DNA of 64,000 nt from an uncultured Litoreibacter sp. GTDB lineage: Bacteria; Pseudomonadota; Alphaproteobacteria; Rhodobacterales; Rhodobacteraceae. Positions 16,978 to 24,137 of this stretch are shown here, piece by piece. The stretch covers positions 1 through 64,000 of the forward strand of contig CANMWQ010000006.1 of NCBI GenBank assembly GCA_947501685.1, given 5' to 3'. A model generated the notes under the pieces. It searched no databases. It was not told where the DNA came from and saw nothing but the letters and a program-made list of their open reading frames with translations. The translations under genes were made by a program, and so were the position numbers. Each line of letters begins with the position of its first letter. Positions within the stretch are counted from its first letter, which is position 1.

Positions 16978-18032
16978 CGCATCCAGAGCTTGGCGCGTTT
17001 GAGCTGGTTGCGGATCGCCTGTTCGCGGCGGGGCAGGTTGCCCCTGTCAAACATTTCGCGGGCCTTGCGGCCTTTGCCCTGAAATATCATCCGTTTCATG
17101 GGCTCATATTGCTTGAGCACCTTCTTGATCCAATTGGGCGCGGAGATCTCTTCGAGCAGGTCGACCACCGCGTCGCTTTCGCGCGCATAGAGCAAGGGAA
17201 GCACGCGGTAGTGGCAGGTCACCTCATGGTCCATCAGGGTGCTGACCTCAGGCTGCCGCCCGCCGCCAAGACTGTGGATGACGAGGGGGAGAGCCACCTG
17301 ATCGAGCCAAGGGGTCATGACCTGGCAGACCAACGCGTCTGGCGGGGCGTCGCGGATGGTTTCGGCGTAGTCCACGAACCTCTGGCCAAACTCCTGCGGG
17401 TCGGCGTGGTAGAAAAAGCCTGCGTTGAAATAGAGGTAGCGCTGCCAGTATTCGTCCGGCTGGCTGAGGTCGAGCGAGCTGTCGAACTCCAGCCCAAAGC
17501 GGTCATAGAGGGATTTCCAGATCTCCGCGTAGCCGGGCCCGTAGAGGGAGATTTCGGGCCAGGTGCCCTCCCGCTTCATGGAGGCCGTAGGGCGGTTGAA
17601 ATCAAACGGCACCCGGCTGAGATCCCCGGTGATCAGCGTGTCGGTGTCCAGAAACAGAAACGGCTTGTCGCCCGGCATGTGCGCGAGGGCCTCAATCTTG
17701 TTTCCATAGGGGTAGCTCTGGCCAAACGCCTTGCTTTCAAAGGGAATAATCTCTGCGCCAAGCTGCGCCAGACAGGTCAGCACCTCGGCATTTCGCACCT
17801 CGGGGGAGGTCTGCCATTGTGCGTTGTTCTGCGGTTCGGCCAGCAGCAACCGGCCTTTGAAATCGGGGTTGGTGCGCCGCAAGGAGGCCGCAAGCAGGAT
17901 CGCCTCATATTGCAGCCGCCCGGCCTGAACCACCGCGACGATATTGAAATCGTCACTGCGCAAAACCGGCGCGTCTGCGGCGGGTTTCACGCGAGCTTTC
18001 GGTTTGGGTGTGCGCTGTTTTTGCGGGGCCAT
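16974..18032 (-). CDS. Glycosyltransferase-like protein with DTD motif
   Basis: The 352-residue protein resembles nucleotide-diphospho-sugar transferases. FLFLDTDTLITGDLS places a DxD-type metal motif at residues 129-131, and YGNKIEAL precedes it, as in GT-A enzymes. The first ~25 residues are basic and Pro/Lys/Arg-rich. I used ATG 18032; a longer frame would extend into the tRNA-side intergenic region and is less likely. No signal peptide or membrane helix is seen. The C-terminus is basic (PRREQAIRNQLKRAKLWM). The acceptor is unknown, and the gene is convergent with the SDR rather than part of its operon. Confidence 0.7.
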   Translation of the reverse strand: MAPQKQRTPKPKARVKPAADAPVLRSDDFNIVAVVQAGRLQYEAILLAASLRRTNPDFKGRLLLAEPQNNAQWQTSPEVRNAEVLTCLAQLGAEIIPFESKAFGQSYPYGNKIEALAHMPGDKPFLFLDTDTLITGDLSRVPFDFNRPTASMKREGTWPEISLYGPGYAEIWKSLYDRFGLEFDSSLDLSQPDEYWQRYLYFNAGFFYHADPQEFGQRFVDYAETIRDAPPDALVCQVMTPWLDQVALPLVIHSLGGGRQPEVSTLMDHEVTCHYRVLPLLYARESDAVVDLLEEISAPNWIKKVLKQYEPMKRMIFQGKGRKAREMFDRGNLPRREQAIRNQLKRAKLWMR

Positions 18033-18197
18033 GTCAGCCTTCTTGGAGTTTGCCGCAGAATAGACCCTTTGGGCGGTGGCGGAACCCCCTAGACGCACGC
18101 GAAGGCAAAAAGCTTTCGCCCGTGATCCTTGGGGGCCGACGGTGGCATAGTCCTGACGCACCGCGGTAAACACGTCTTTTTCCGAAAAAGTGGGGGA

Positions 18198-18273
18198 TGG
18201 TGGACCCTAGCGGGATCGAACCGCTGACCTCCTGCATGCCATGCAGGCGCTCTCCCAGCTGAGCTAAGGGCCC
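18198..18273 (-). tRNA. tRNA-Ala (anticodon GGC)
   Basis: On the minus strand a complete 76-nt cloverleaf is readable. The acceptor GGGCCCU pairs with AGGGUCC, with one G-U pair. The D arm contains AGCUCAGCUGGGAGAGC, the anticodon stem CCUGC/GCAGG closes loop AUGGCAU with GGC at its centre, the T arm contains GGUUCGAUCC, and CCA is encoded (forward positions 18198-18200). It is a standalone tRNA gene. Confidence 0.96.
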
Positions 18274-18358
18274 TTAAGCGACCAAAGCCGCGAGGGGTGG
18301 TTTAGGCGGCACGGCGGATCAGTTCAAGCAGAAAATCCGGTATCCGTGCCGTCAATTC

Positions 18359-18715
18359 TTAAGAGTCGTCGTCATCATCGGACGCCACATCTGCCAGCTC
18401 GTCCAAGCTGACCGTGTCGTCGTCATCCTCTTCCAATACGTCATCGCCCAGATCAACGTCTTCCGCGTCGTCATCGGCTTCCGCGGCGTCGTCGAGGATC
18501 ACCTCTTCATCATCATCCAACGTCACTTCTTCGTTGTCTTTGTTCTGCGCATCGGGCTTGTCGGCCTTCATCGTCCGGGACTTGGTGCCGGTCAGGCTTT
18601 CTAGCGTCATCTCATGCGCGCAGGACGGGCAGGTCATCGGGTCGTTCTGCAGGTCGTAAAAACGGATCGAGCAGTTCGGGCAAACGCGTTTAACGCCCCA
18701 TTCTTCCTTGGGCAT
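18359..18715 (-). CDS. TIGR02300 family protein: zinc-ribbon-like head with acidic tail
   Basis: The 118-residue protein has two CxxC pairs (Cys12/Cys15 and Cys29/Cys32) around RFYDLQNDP, the hallmark of the alphaproteobacterial TIGR02300 (FYDLN acid) family. After about residue 55 the chain is almost entirely Asp/Glu (VTLDDDEEVILDDAAEADDD and onward). The ATG at 18715 has GAGGA seven bases upstream; a longer start is unlikely. The four cysteines probably bind Zn2+. The acidic tail suggests a nucleic-acid-mimic or chaperone role, but function is unknown to me. It lies 85 bp from the tRNA gene. Confidence 0.9.
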   Translation of the reverse strand: MPKEEWGVKRVCPNCSIRFYDLQNDPMTCPSCAHEMTLESLTGTKSRTMKADKPDAQNKDNEEVTLDDDEEVILDDAAEADDDAEDVDLGDDVLEEDDDDTVSLDELADVASDDDDDS

Positions 18716-18875
18716 GATCGTCCTCATTGAGCTATATTCATAAAGGTTTTCGCCAGTTGCCACATGGGCGCAGGCGTGTCAAAGCCTTTCCCCCTGATTT
18801 CCGGCGCTGGCGCGGGTTTCCCTTGTGCAATTAGAGGCGTATTATCGCAGTTGCAACAGCAAGGAGCGGGCAAAG

Positions 18876-19562
18876 GTGACACAGATCATCCAGCTCGGGC
18901 AGCCCCCGATTGAGGTCACAGTAAAGAGGTCTGCGCGCGCGCGTCGTCTGTCGCTGCGCGTGTCCGGTGTGGACGGGCGGGTCTCCCTGACGGTTCCGAA
19001 CCGCTCTGGTCTGTCTGAGGCAGAGGGCTTCCTGCGCGACAAGGAGCCGTGGATCCGCAGGCATTTGGACAAGCAGCCAGCCGCAAGCGCCGTGGAGCCC
19101 GGCGCGGTGATCCCTGTTGAAGGGGTTGAGCGCAAGATCGTGGAAACCGCGACACGTGTGGTGCGTCTGCATCCGCATTGGATCGAGGTGCCACATGGCG
19201 CAGAGAAGACCGCGCCACGCGTCCGGGCCTTTCTGAAAAACCTTGCCCGCGACAGGTTGTCTGCGGCCAGTGCGCATTATGCTCAGTTGGTCGGAAAACC
19301 CTTCGGGCGGATTACCTTGCGCGACACGCGCTCGCGCTGGGGGTCGTGCACCTCGGACGGCAATCTGATGTATTCGTGGCGGCTGGTTTTGGCGCCCTCT
19401 GAGGTGCTGGAGTATGTCGCCGCCCATGAGGTGTCGCATTTGGTCGAGATGAACCACTCGGACGCCTATTGGGCTGTGGTCGCGAAGGTGATGCCGGAGT
19501 ATAAGCGCCCCCGCAAATGGCTGCGCGACAATGGCGGGGCTTTGCACCGCGTCGTGTTCTAA
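18876..19562 (+). CDS. YgjP-like zinc metallopeptidase-fold protein (M48-related, DUF45)
   Basis: The 228-residue protein carries HEVSH (184-188), the zinc-binding HExxH, with a third ligand candidate at His194 (MNHSDAYW). RDTRSRWGSCTSDGNLMYSW and PEVLEYV-type sequence (PSEVLEYVAAHE) are typical of the YgjP/SprT-related DUF45 family. I chose the GTG at 18876 because AAGGAG lies 9 nt upstream; earlier starts lack a ribosome site. The protein is soluble and cytoplasmic. Family members are often called predicted metal-dependent hydrolases and substrates are unknown. It is followed after 52 bp by a GntR regulator on the same strand. Confidence 0.88.
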   Translation: MTQIIQLGQPPIEVTVKRSARARRLSLRVSGVDGRVSLTVPNRSGLSEAEGFLRDKEPWIRRHLDKQPAASAVEPGAVIPVEGVERKIVETATRVVRLHPHWIEVPHGAEKTAPRVRAFLKNLARDRLSAASAHYAQLVGKPFGRITLRDTRSRWGSCTSDGNLMYSWRLVLAPSEVLEYVAAHEVSHLVEMNHSDAYWAVVAKVMPEYKRPRKWLRDNGGALHRVVF

Positions 19563-19596
19563 GCGCGATTTTCTAGGGATTGACGAAGCGCGCGGA

Positions 19597-19606
19597 TGTG
19601 ATCACG
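19597..19606. promoter_or_regulatory. Single TGTGATCACG palindromic site before the GntR gene
   Basis: TGTGATCACG differs by one base from the perfect palindrome TGTGATCACA found in pairs upstream of sucC and sdhC. It sits in the 52-bp gap after the YgjP gene and ends 8 bases before the ATG of the GntR gene, overlapping where a ribosome site or start-proximal operator would be. GntR-type proteins favour GT-N-AC palindromes, so autoregulation is plausible. Confidence 0.5.
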
Positions 19607-19614
19607 TTCGGGCT

Positions 19615-20280
19615 ATGTTGATCCAATCTCGCAGCTCTGATGCCACGGGTTCTGCTCCAACCGGGGCGGCCAATGACATGGTCTACCGTCGCCTGCGCAG
19701 CCAGATCATGCATGGGGAGGTGAAACCCGGTCTCGCCATGACCCTGCGCGGCATCGGCAAGGAGTTCGGCGTCTCCATGACTCCCGCCCGCGAGGCGGTG
19801 CGGCGGTTGGTGGCTGAAGGGGCGTTGTCGCTGTCCTCCTCCGGACGGGTCTCAACGCCTGAGCTGTCCAATGACCGCATCGAGGAGCTGGCCGCGATCC
19901 GCGCCTTGCTGGAACCTGAGCTGGCAGCACGGGCTTTGCCGCGGGCGCATTTGGCGTTGATTGACCGGCTGCAATCCATCAACGCGACGATTGGCCAAGT
20001 GATCGAACGGCATGATGCGCCGGGCTATATTCGGGCCAATCTGGAGTTCCACCGTACGCTTTATCTGCGCGCGCAGGCCCCCGCGATGCTGGCGATGGCG
20101 GAGACCGTTTGGCTCCAGCTTGGACCCACGATGTGTGACCTTTATGGCCGGCTCAACCGCACCACCCCGCCGCAGCATCACCGCTTGATCGTGGCCGCCT
20201 TGAAAGCGGGCGACGAGCCCGGTCTGCGTGTGGCCGTCCGGGCTGATGTGACCCAAGGCTTGCGGATGCTGGCCACGTAA
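19615..20280 (+). CDS. GntR-family transcriptional regulator with FCD domain
   Basis: The 221-residue protein has an N-terminal GntR winged helix (VYRRLRSQIMHGEVKPG, GKEFGVSMTPAREAVRRL, EGALSL) and a C-terminal all-helical FCD effector domain (AAIRALLEPELAARAL, ANLEFHRTLYLRA, PPQHHRLIVAALKAGD) with His residues suited to metal or carboxylate binding. I start it at ATG 19615; the longer frame overlaps the upstream gene. FCD regulators respond to organic acids or sugar acids. It is convergent with lpd at the edge of the TCA gene block and carries a site-like palindrome at its own start, so it is a candidate TCA regulator. That link is inference. Confidence 0.9.
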   Translation: MLIQSRSSDATGSAPTGAANDMVYRRLRSQIMHGEVKPGLAMTLRGIGKEFGVSMTPAREAVRRLVAEGALSLSSSGRVSTPELSNDRIEELAAIRALLEPELAARALPRAHLALIDRLQSINATIGQVIERHDAPGYIRANLEFHRTLYLRAQAPAMLAMAETVWLQLGPTMCDLYGRLNRTTPPQHHRLIVAALKAGDEPGLRVAVRADVTQGLRMLAT

Positions 20281-20288
20281 GCCTTTGA

Positions 20289-21677
20289 TTATGAATGGAT
20301 AGGGCCGTCTCCACAGGCGAGTGCGGCTTCGCGCACGGCTTCTGAATAGGTGGGGTGGGCGTGGCAGGTGCGGGCCAGATCTTCGGCGGCAGCGCCGAAT
20401 TCCATGGCGACGCAGATCTCATGGATCAGGTCGCCTGCCATGGGGCCAATGATATGCGCGCCAAGGATGCGGTCGGTGCTTTTGTCAGCCAGAATTTTCA
20501 CAAACCCGTCGCCCGCAAAATTGGCCTTCGCGCGGCCGTTGCCCATAAAGGAGAACTTGCCGACCTTATACGCGGTCCCTGCCTCTTTCAGCTGTTCTTC
20601 CGTCGCACCGACATTGGCAACCTCAGGGTGTGTGTAGATCACGCCCGGGATAACCCCATAACTTACATGGCCTTTTTGGCCTGCAAGGATCTCTGCAATG
20701 GCCATGCCTTCGTCTTCGGCCTTATGGGCCAGCATGGGGCCGTCGATACAGTCGCCGATGGCGTAGATGCCTTTTACAGACGTCGCGTAATGGCCGTCGG
20801 TTTTGATCTGCCCGCGCTCTGAGATGCCAACGCCAAGCGCCTCCAGACCCAGCCCGTCGGTGAAGGGTCTGCGGCCTGTGGCGACCAGAACGATGTCGGC
20901 GTCTTCGACATGTTCGCTGTCATCTTTGCGCAGTTTGTAGGTGACTTTGGCCTTGCCGCCTTTGGTGTCCACGCTTTGAACAGCGGCACCCAACTGGAAT
21001 TCAAGGCCTTGTTTTTTCAGGGTTCTCTGGAAGGTCTTGGCGATCTCCGCGTCCATGCCGGGGGTGATGGCGTCGAGGAATTCGATCACCTTCACCTCCG
21101 CGCCCAAGCGCTTGTAAACGCTGCCCAGTTCCAGCCCGATCACGCCTGCGCCGATGACGACCAGCTTGTTTGGCACCTTGCTCAGCTCCAATGCGCCGGT
21201 GGAGGACACGACGGTCTTTTCGTCGATCTCAACGCCCGGCAGGGTGGACACCTCGGAGCCTGAGGCGATGATGATATGTTTGGCGTCATGGGTCTCGTCG
21301 CCGACTTTGACCTTGCCCGCCTCAGGGATGGAGCCCCAGCCTTTCAGCCAGTCTACCTTGTTCTTTTTAAAAAGAAATTCGATGCCCTTGGTGTTCTGAC
21401 CAATGGTCTCTGTCTTGTAGGAGAGCATCTGTTTCCAGTCCACCGAAGGCGTCTTCCCCTTGAGCCCCATGGCGGCGAAATTATGCTCTGCCTCGTGCAG
21501 CATGTGCGACGCGTGCAGCAGCGCTTTGGAGGGGATGCAGCCCACGTTCAGGCAGGTGCCGCCCAGCGTGTCGCGCCCCTCGACCACGGCGGTTTTCAGG
21601 CCAAGCTGGGCGCAGCGGATGGCGCAGACATAGCCGCCGGGGCCGGACCCGATGATGATAACGTCATATGCGGACAT
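20289..21677 (-). CDS. lpd: Dihydrolipoyl dehydrogenase (E3)
   Basis: The 462-residue flavoprotein oxidises dihydrolipoamide for 2-oxo acid dehydrogenase complexes. It has the FAD motif GSGPGG near residue 10, the redox disulfide TCLNVGC (Cys42, Cys47), the NAD motif [10 protein letters not shown], the second FAD motif GIYAIGD and the C-terminal catalytic HAHPTYSEA. Length and motifs are canonical. It is the last gene of the minus-strand suc/odh block, after MAPEG, and probably serves the 2-oxoglutarate dehydrogenase encoded upstream. An array of 11-bp GTACA repeats lies 37-69 bp upstream of its ATG, hinting at its own promoter. Confidence 0.97.
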   Translation of the reverse strand: MSAYDVIIIGSGPGGYVCAIRCAQLGLKTAVVEGRDTLGGTCLNVGCIPSKALLHASHMLHEAEHNFAAMGLKGKTPSVDWKQMLSYKTETIGQNTKGIEFLFKKNKVDWLKGWGSIPEAGKVKVGDETHDAKHIIIASGSEVSTLPGVEIDEKTVVSSTGALELSKVPNKLVVIGAGVIGLELGSVYKRLGAEVKVIEFLDAITPGMDAEIAKTFQRTLKKQGLEFQLGAAVQSVDTKGGKAKVTYKLRKDDSEHVEDADIVLVATGRRPFTDGLGLEALGVGISERGQIKTDGHYATSVKGIYAIGDCIDGPMLAHKAEDEGMAIAEILAGQKGHVSYGVIPGVIYTHPEVANVGATEEQLKEAGTAYKVGKFSFMGNGRAKANFAGDGFVKILADKSTDRILGAHIIGPMAGDLIHEICVAMEFGAAAEDLARTCHAHPTYSEAVREAALACGDGPIHS

Positions 21678-21713
21678 GGGGGGTCTCCTTCAGAGAAATC
21701 GGTCATAAACAGC

Positions 21714-21746
21714 GTACACAACCCGTACACAGCCTGTACACATCCC
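21714..21746. repeat. Array of three 11-bp GTACACA direct repeats upstream of lpd
   Basis: Three copies in exact 11-bp phase are GTACACAACCC (21714), GTACACAGCCT (21725) and GTACACATCCC (21736); a degenerate GTCGTGA follows at 21747. The phase is about one helical turn, so a protein could bind side by side on one DNA face, as OmpR/PhoB-type regulators do. A matching four-copy array lies upstream of deoD (43164-43207). Confidence 0.7.
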
Positions 21747-21775
21747 GTCGTGACACTGTGTCGCCAAAGGGTGGT

Positions 21776-22186
21776 TCATATCAGGGCTGCGATCAGCATG
21801 GTGATGGTGGCGAAAAAGCCTACCGCCCAGATCACCGAGCGCCACGGCACCCAGCCGAACGCATAGGCGGGGATGTAGAGGATGCGGGCGACAAGGTAGG
21901 TCCAGGCGGCGTATTGGGTGGTCGGGGTGGATTGGTCGGAGAGCGTGATCACAACAGCGGCGATGGTAAAGAGGATCAGCGCCTCGAAATGGTTGTTCAT
22001 CGCGCGGATCAGGCGCGAGGTCTCCACAGAGACGAGGTCCTGCATGCTGCCACCCAGCCGCGCAGGGTCGCGCGGGGACAGCGTCTTGCCGGCGCCCAGT
22101 TCGAGGTTCGCCGGGATCGCCATGAGTGCGAATTGGATGACCTGCAAGATGGCGGCGAGGGTGAGGACGGTGAGTTCGGTGGTCAT
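21776..22186 (-). CDS. MAPEG-family membrane protein
   Basis: The 136-residue protein has four membrane helices and the MAPEG pattern: MTTELTVLTLAAILQVIQF, a loop with GGSMQDLVSVETSRLIRAMNN, HFEALILFTIAAV, and ARILYIPAYAFGWVPWRSV with the family's aromatic/Arg end. Eukaryotic MAPEG enzymes conjugate or isomerise glutathione or lipid substrates; bacterial single-domain members are largely uncharacterised. It lies between the GIY-YIG gene and lpd. A strong GGTGGGTT/AACCCACC hairpin lies just before its start region, so it may be transcribed separately from the odh genes. Confidence 0.85.
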   Translation of the reverse strand: MTTELTVLTLAAILQVIQFALMAIPANLELGAGKTLSPRDPARLGGSMQDLVSVETSRLIRAMNNHFEALILFTIAAVVITLSDQSTPTTQYAAWTYLVARILYIPAYAFGWVPWRSVIWAVGFFATITMLIAALI

Positions 22187-22200
22187 GTCATCTCCTTTGA

Positions 22201-22219
22201 GGTGGGTTGGAAACCCACC
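22201..22219. repeat. GGTGGGTT/AACCCACC dispersed hairpin
   Basis: GGTGGGTT (22201-22208) and AACCCACC (22212-22219) form a perfect 8-bp stem with a GGA loop, followed by CTACGG. Hairpins of this GGTGGGTT-AACCCACC type are widely dispersed between genes of many proteobacteria. It may attenuate transcription between the GIY-YIG and MAPEG genes, but no U-run follows. Confidence 0.6.
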
Positions 22220-22235
22220 CTACGGTTTGCTGTCG

Positions 22236-22550
22236 TCACGTCCGCGCCTCCACCGTCATCATCGGACTTGATCCGAAGATCTCGTCCCACAGGTCCTGCC
22301 AGTCGGGATTTGTCTTCTCGATGAGGTCGATCTTCCAGGCGCGGTTCCAGCGTTTGAGTGCCTTTTCACGTCGGATCGCCTCAGCGGGCTCCTTGTGCTC
22401 TTCGAACCAGACAAGGCGTTCGAGATTGTAGCGGTCGGTGAAGCCTTTAATCCCATGCGAGCGGTGTTCATGCGCGCGACGCACAAGGTCGTTGGTGACG
22501 CCAAGATAGAGCGTGCCCTTCGGTCTGTTTGTCATCATGTAGACGTACAT
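22236..22550 (-). CDS. Small GIY-YIG nuclease-domain protein
   Basis: The 104-residue protein is a single GIY-YIG domain. MYVYMMTNRPKGTLYLGVT contains the paired YVY / YLG motif, then RRAHEHRSHGIKGFTDRYN with catalytic-type Arg and His, YNLERLVWFE, and AIRREKALKRWNRAWK with Glu68-region chemistry of this family. I used ATG 22550; an earlier start would use codons from the flanking repeat. Such stand-alone GIY-YIG proteins are of unknown role, perhaps DNA repair or mobile. The gene interrupts the odhB-lpd order, and inverted copies of a 29-nt hairpin repeat flank it, one of them inside its last codons. That suggests it arrived as a unit. Confidence 0.9.
   Translation of the reverse strand: MYVYMMTNRPKGTLYLGVTNDLVRRAHEHRSHGIKGFTDRYNLERLVWFEEHKEPAEAIRREKALKRWNRAWKIDLIEKTNPDWQDLWDEIFGSSPMMTVEART
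22255..22283 (+). repeat. 29-nt hairpin repeat, left copy, overlapping the GIY-YIG 3' end
   Basis: The element runs GTCATCATCGGA-CTTGA-TCCGAAGATCTC (arms around a CTTGA loop). It matches the inverted copy at 22568-22596 at 23 of 29 positions. The core arms are TCGGA (22262-22266) and TCCGA (22272-22276). It supplies the final codons of the GIY-YIG protein. Repeats of the form ...CGGRCTTGAYCCG... are common dispersed palindromes in alphaproteobacterial genomes. Confidence 0.75.
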
Positions 22551-22567
22551 TTTGCGCTCTATTTTGG

Positions 22568-22596
22568 GAGACCCTCGGGTCAAGCCCGAGGGTGAC
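22568..22596 (-). repeat. 29-nt hairpin repeat, right copy, upstream of GIY-YIG
   Basis: Read on the minus strand this is GTCACCCTCGGG-CTTGA-CCCGAGGGTCTC, the inverted partner of 22255-22283. Two of the six differences between the copies are compensatory pairs in the stem (A-T against G-C at stem positions 12/18, T-A against C-G at 5/25), so base pairing has been preserved. It lies between odhB and the GIY-YIG gene, ending 12 nt before the odhB stop. Confidence 0.75.
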
Positions 22597-22607
22597 AGGG
22601 TGGGGGG

Positions 22608-24134
22608 TTACAAATCCATCAGCAACCGACGTGGATCCTCAAGCGCCTCTTTCACGCGGACCAAGAACGTCACCGCTCCTTTGCCGTCCACGATGCGGTG
22701 GTCGTAGCTGAGCGCCAGATACATCATCGGGCGGATGATGACCTCGCCACCAATCGCCATCGGGCGGTCCTGGATTTTGTGCATGCCGAGGATGCCGGAT
22801 TGGGGCGGGTTCAGGATGGGAGAGCTCATCAGCGAGCCGTAGACGCCGCCGTTGGAGATGGTGAAGCTGCCGCCTTGCATTTCGGCCATGCTCAGTTTGC
22901 CGTCGCGGGCCTTGGCACCTTTTTCGGCGATGGCTTTCTCGATCTCCGCGAAGCTCATGGAATCCGCGTCGCGGATCACGGGGACGACCAGCCCTGTGGG
23001 GGTGCCGGCGGCGATGCCCATGTGGACGTAGTTCTTGTAGACCACGTCGGTGCCGTCGATCTCCGCATTGACCTCGGGGACCTCTTTGAGGGCATGGACG
23101 CAGGCCTTGGTGAAGAAGGACATGAAGCCCAGCTTGACGCCGTGTTTCTTCAGAAACAGGTCTTTGTACTCGCTGCGCAGGTCCATGACCGCTCCCATGT
23201 CCACCTCGTTATAGGTGGTCAGCATGGCGGCGGTGTTCTGGCTGTCTTTCAGACGGCGTGCGATGGTCTGGCGCAGGCGGGTCATTTTCACCCGTTCCTC
23301 GCGGGAGGCGTCGTCGGATGAGACCGGTGCGCGTGGTTTTTGCGCGGCTGGGGCAGGGGCTGCTGATTGCGGGGTGGCCAGCGCTTTTTGCACGTCTTCC
23401 TTCATGATGCGCCCGTCTTTGCCGGTGCCGGTGACATCGCTTGCGGAGAGGCCTTTCTCGGCCATCATCTTGTTGGCAGACGGCGCGTTTTCGACGTCCT
23501 TGCCGGAGGTTGCAGGCGCCGGGCTTGCTGCCGTCGCGGGTGCAGAGGCCACCGCGCCGCCGCCGGAGGTCATGGTGGCCAGCTTGCCGCCTGCCTCGAC
23601 CGTGTCGCCTTCGGCGGCCAGCACGTCTTGCAGCACGCCGGAGGCGGGTGCGGGCACCTCGACGGAGACCTTGTCGGTTTCCAGCTCGCAGAGCATCTCA
23701 TCCGCCTGCACGTTTTCGCCGGGCTTTTTGAACCATGTGGAGACCGTGGCTTCCGTGACGCTTTCGCCCAAGGTTGGCACCATGATGTCGACGGTTTCAC
23801 CTTTGATGGGCTGGGCTTCCGGGGTGTGCTCGGAGACGGGGTCTTCCTTGGCGGCTGGGGCCGCTTTTGGTGCTTCGGCCTTCGGTGCGGGGGCGCTGTC
23901 GCCTTCCGCGACCTGCGCCAGCAAAGCGTCGACGCCAACGGTTGCGCCTTCCTCGGCCACGATTTCGCTTAGGGTGCCTGCCACGGGGGAGGGCACCTCC
24001 ACGGTAACCTTGTCGGTTTCCAGCTCGCAGAGCATTTCGTCCACCGCGACGCTGTCGCCGGGCTTTTTGAACCATGTGGCGACGGTGGCTTCGGTCACGG
24101 ACTCACCGAGTGTGGGGACACGAATTTCGGTCAT
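22608..24134 (-). CDS. odhB: 2-oxoglutarate dehydrogenase E2, dihydrolipoyl succinyltransferase, with two lipoyl domains
   Basis: The 508-residue protein is longer than the ~400-residue enterobacterial SucB because the lipoyl domain is duplicated. The lipoyl lysines are Lys42 and Lys155, each in an ETDKV(T/S)VEVP context, joined by Ala/Pro-rich linkers. An E3-binding domain follows ([20 protein letters not shown]), then the catalytic domain ending in the active-site [11 protein letters not shown]. It transfers succinyl groups to CoA at the core of the complex. It lies 3 nt after sucA and is clearly cotranscribed with it. Confidence 0.97.
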   Translation of the reverse strand: MTEIRVPTLGESVTEATVATWFKKPGDSVAVDEMLCELETDKVTVEVPSPVAGTLSEIVAEEGATVGVDALLAQVAEGDSAPAPKAEAPKAAPAAKEDPVSEHTPEAQPIKGETVDIMVPTLGESVTEATVSTWFKKPGENVQADEMLCELETDKVSVEVPAPASGVLQDVLAAEGDTVEAGGKLATMTSGGGAVASAPATAASPAPATSGKDVENAPSANKMMAEKGLSASDVTGTGKDGRIMKEDVQKALATPQSAAPAPAAQKPRAPVSSDDASREERVKMTRLRQTIARRLKDSQNTAAMLTTYNEVDMGAVMDLRSEYKDLFLKKHGVKLGFMSFFTKACVHALKEVPEVNAEIDGTDVVYKNYVHMGIAAGTPTGLVVPVIRDADSMSFAEIEKAIAEKGAKARDGKLSMAEMQGGSFTISNGGVYGSLMSSPILNPPQSGILGMHKIQDRPMAIGGEVIIRPMMYLALSYDHRIVDGKGAVTFLVRVKEALEDPRRLLMDL

Positions 24135-24137
24135 GGG

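Noticed and set aside
18034-18237. Short frame over the tRNA-Ala gene
   Set aside because: The region is a complete tRNA; translation is spurious.
21945-21952. GTGATCAC inside MAPEG, with similar hits at 28318-28325 (sucD) and 62504-62511 (GFA start)
   Set aside because: They lie in coding sequence as ordinary codons and are unpaired, so I do not count them as operators.
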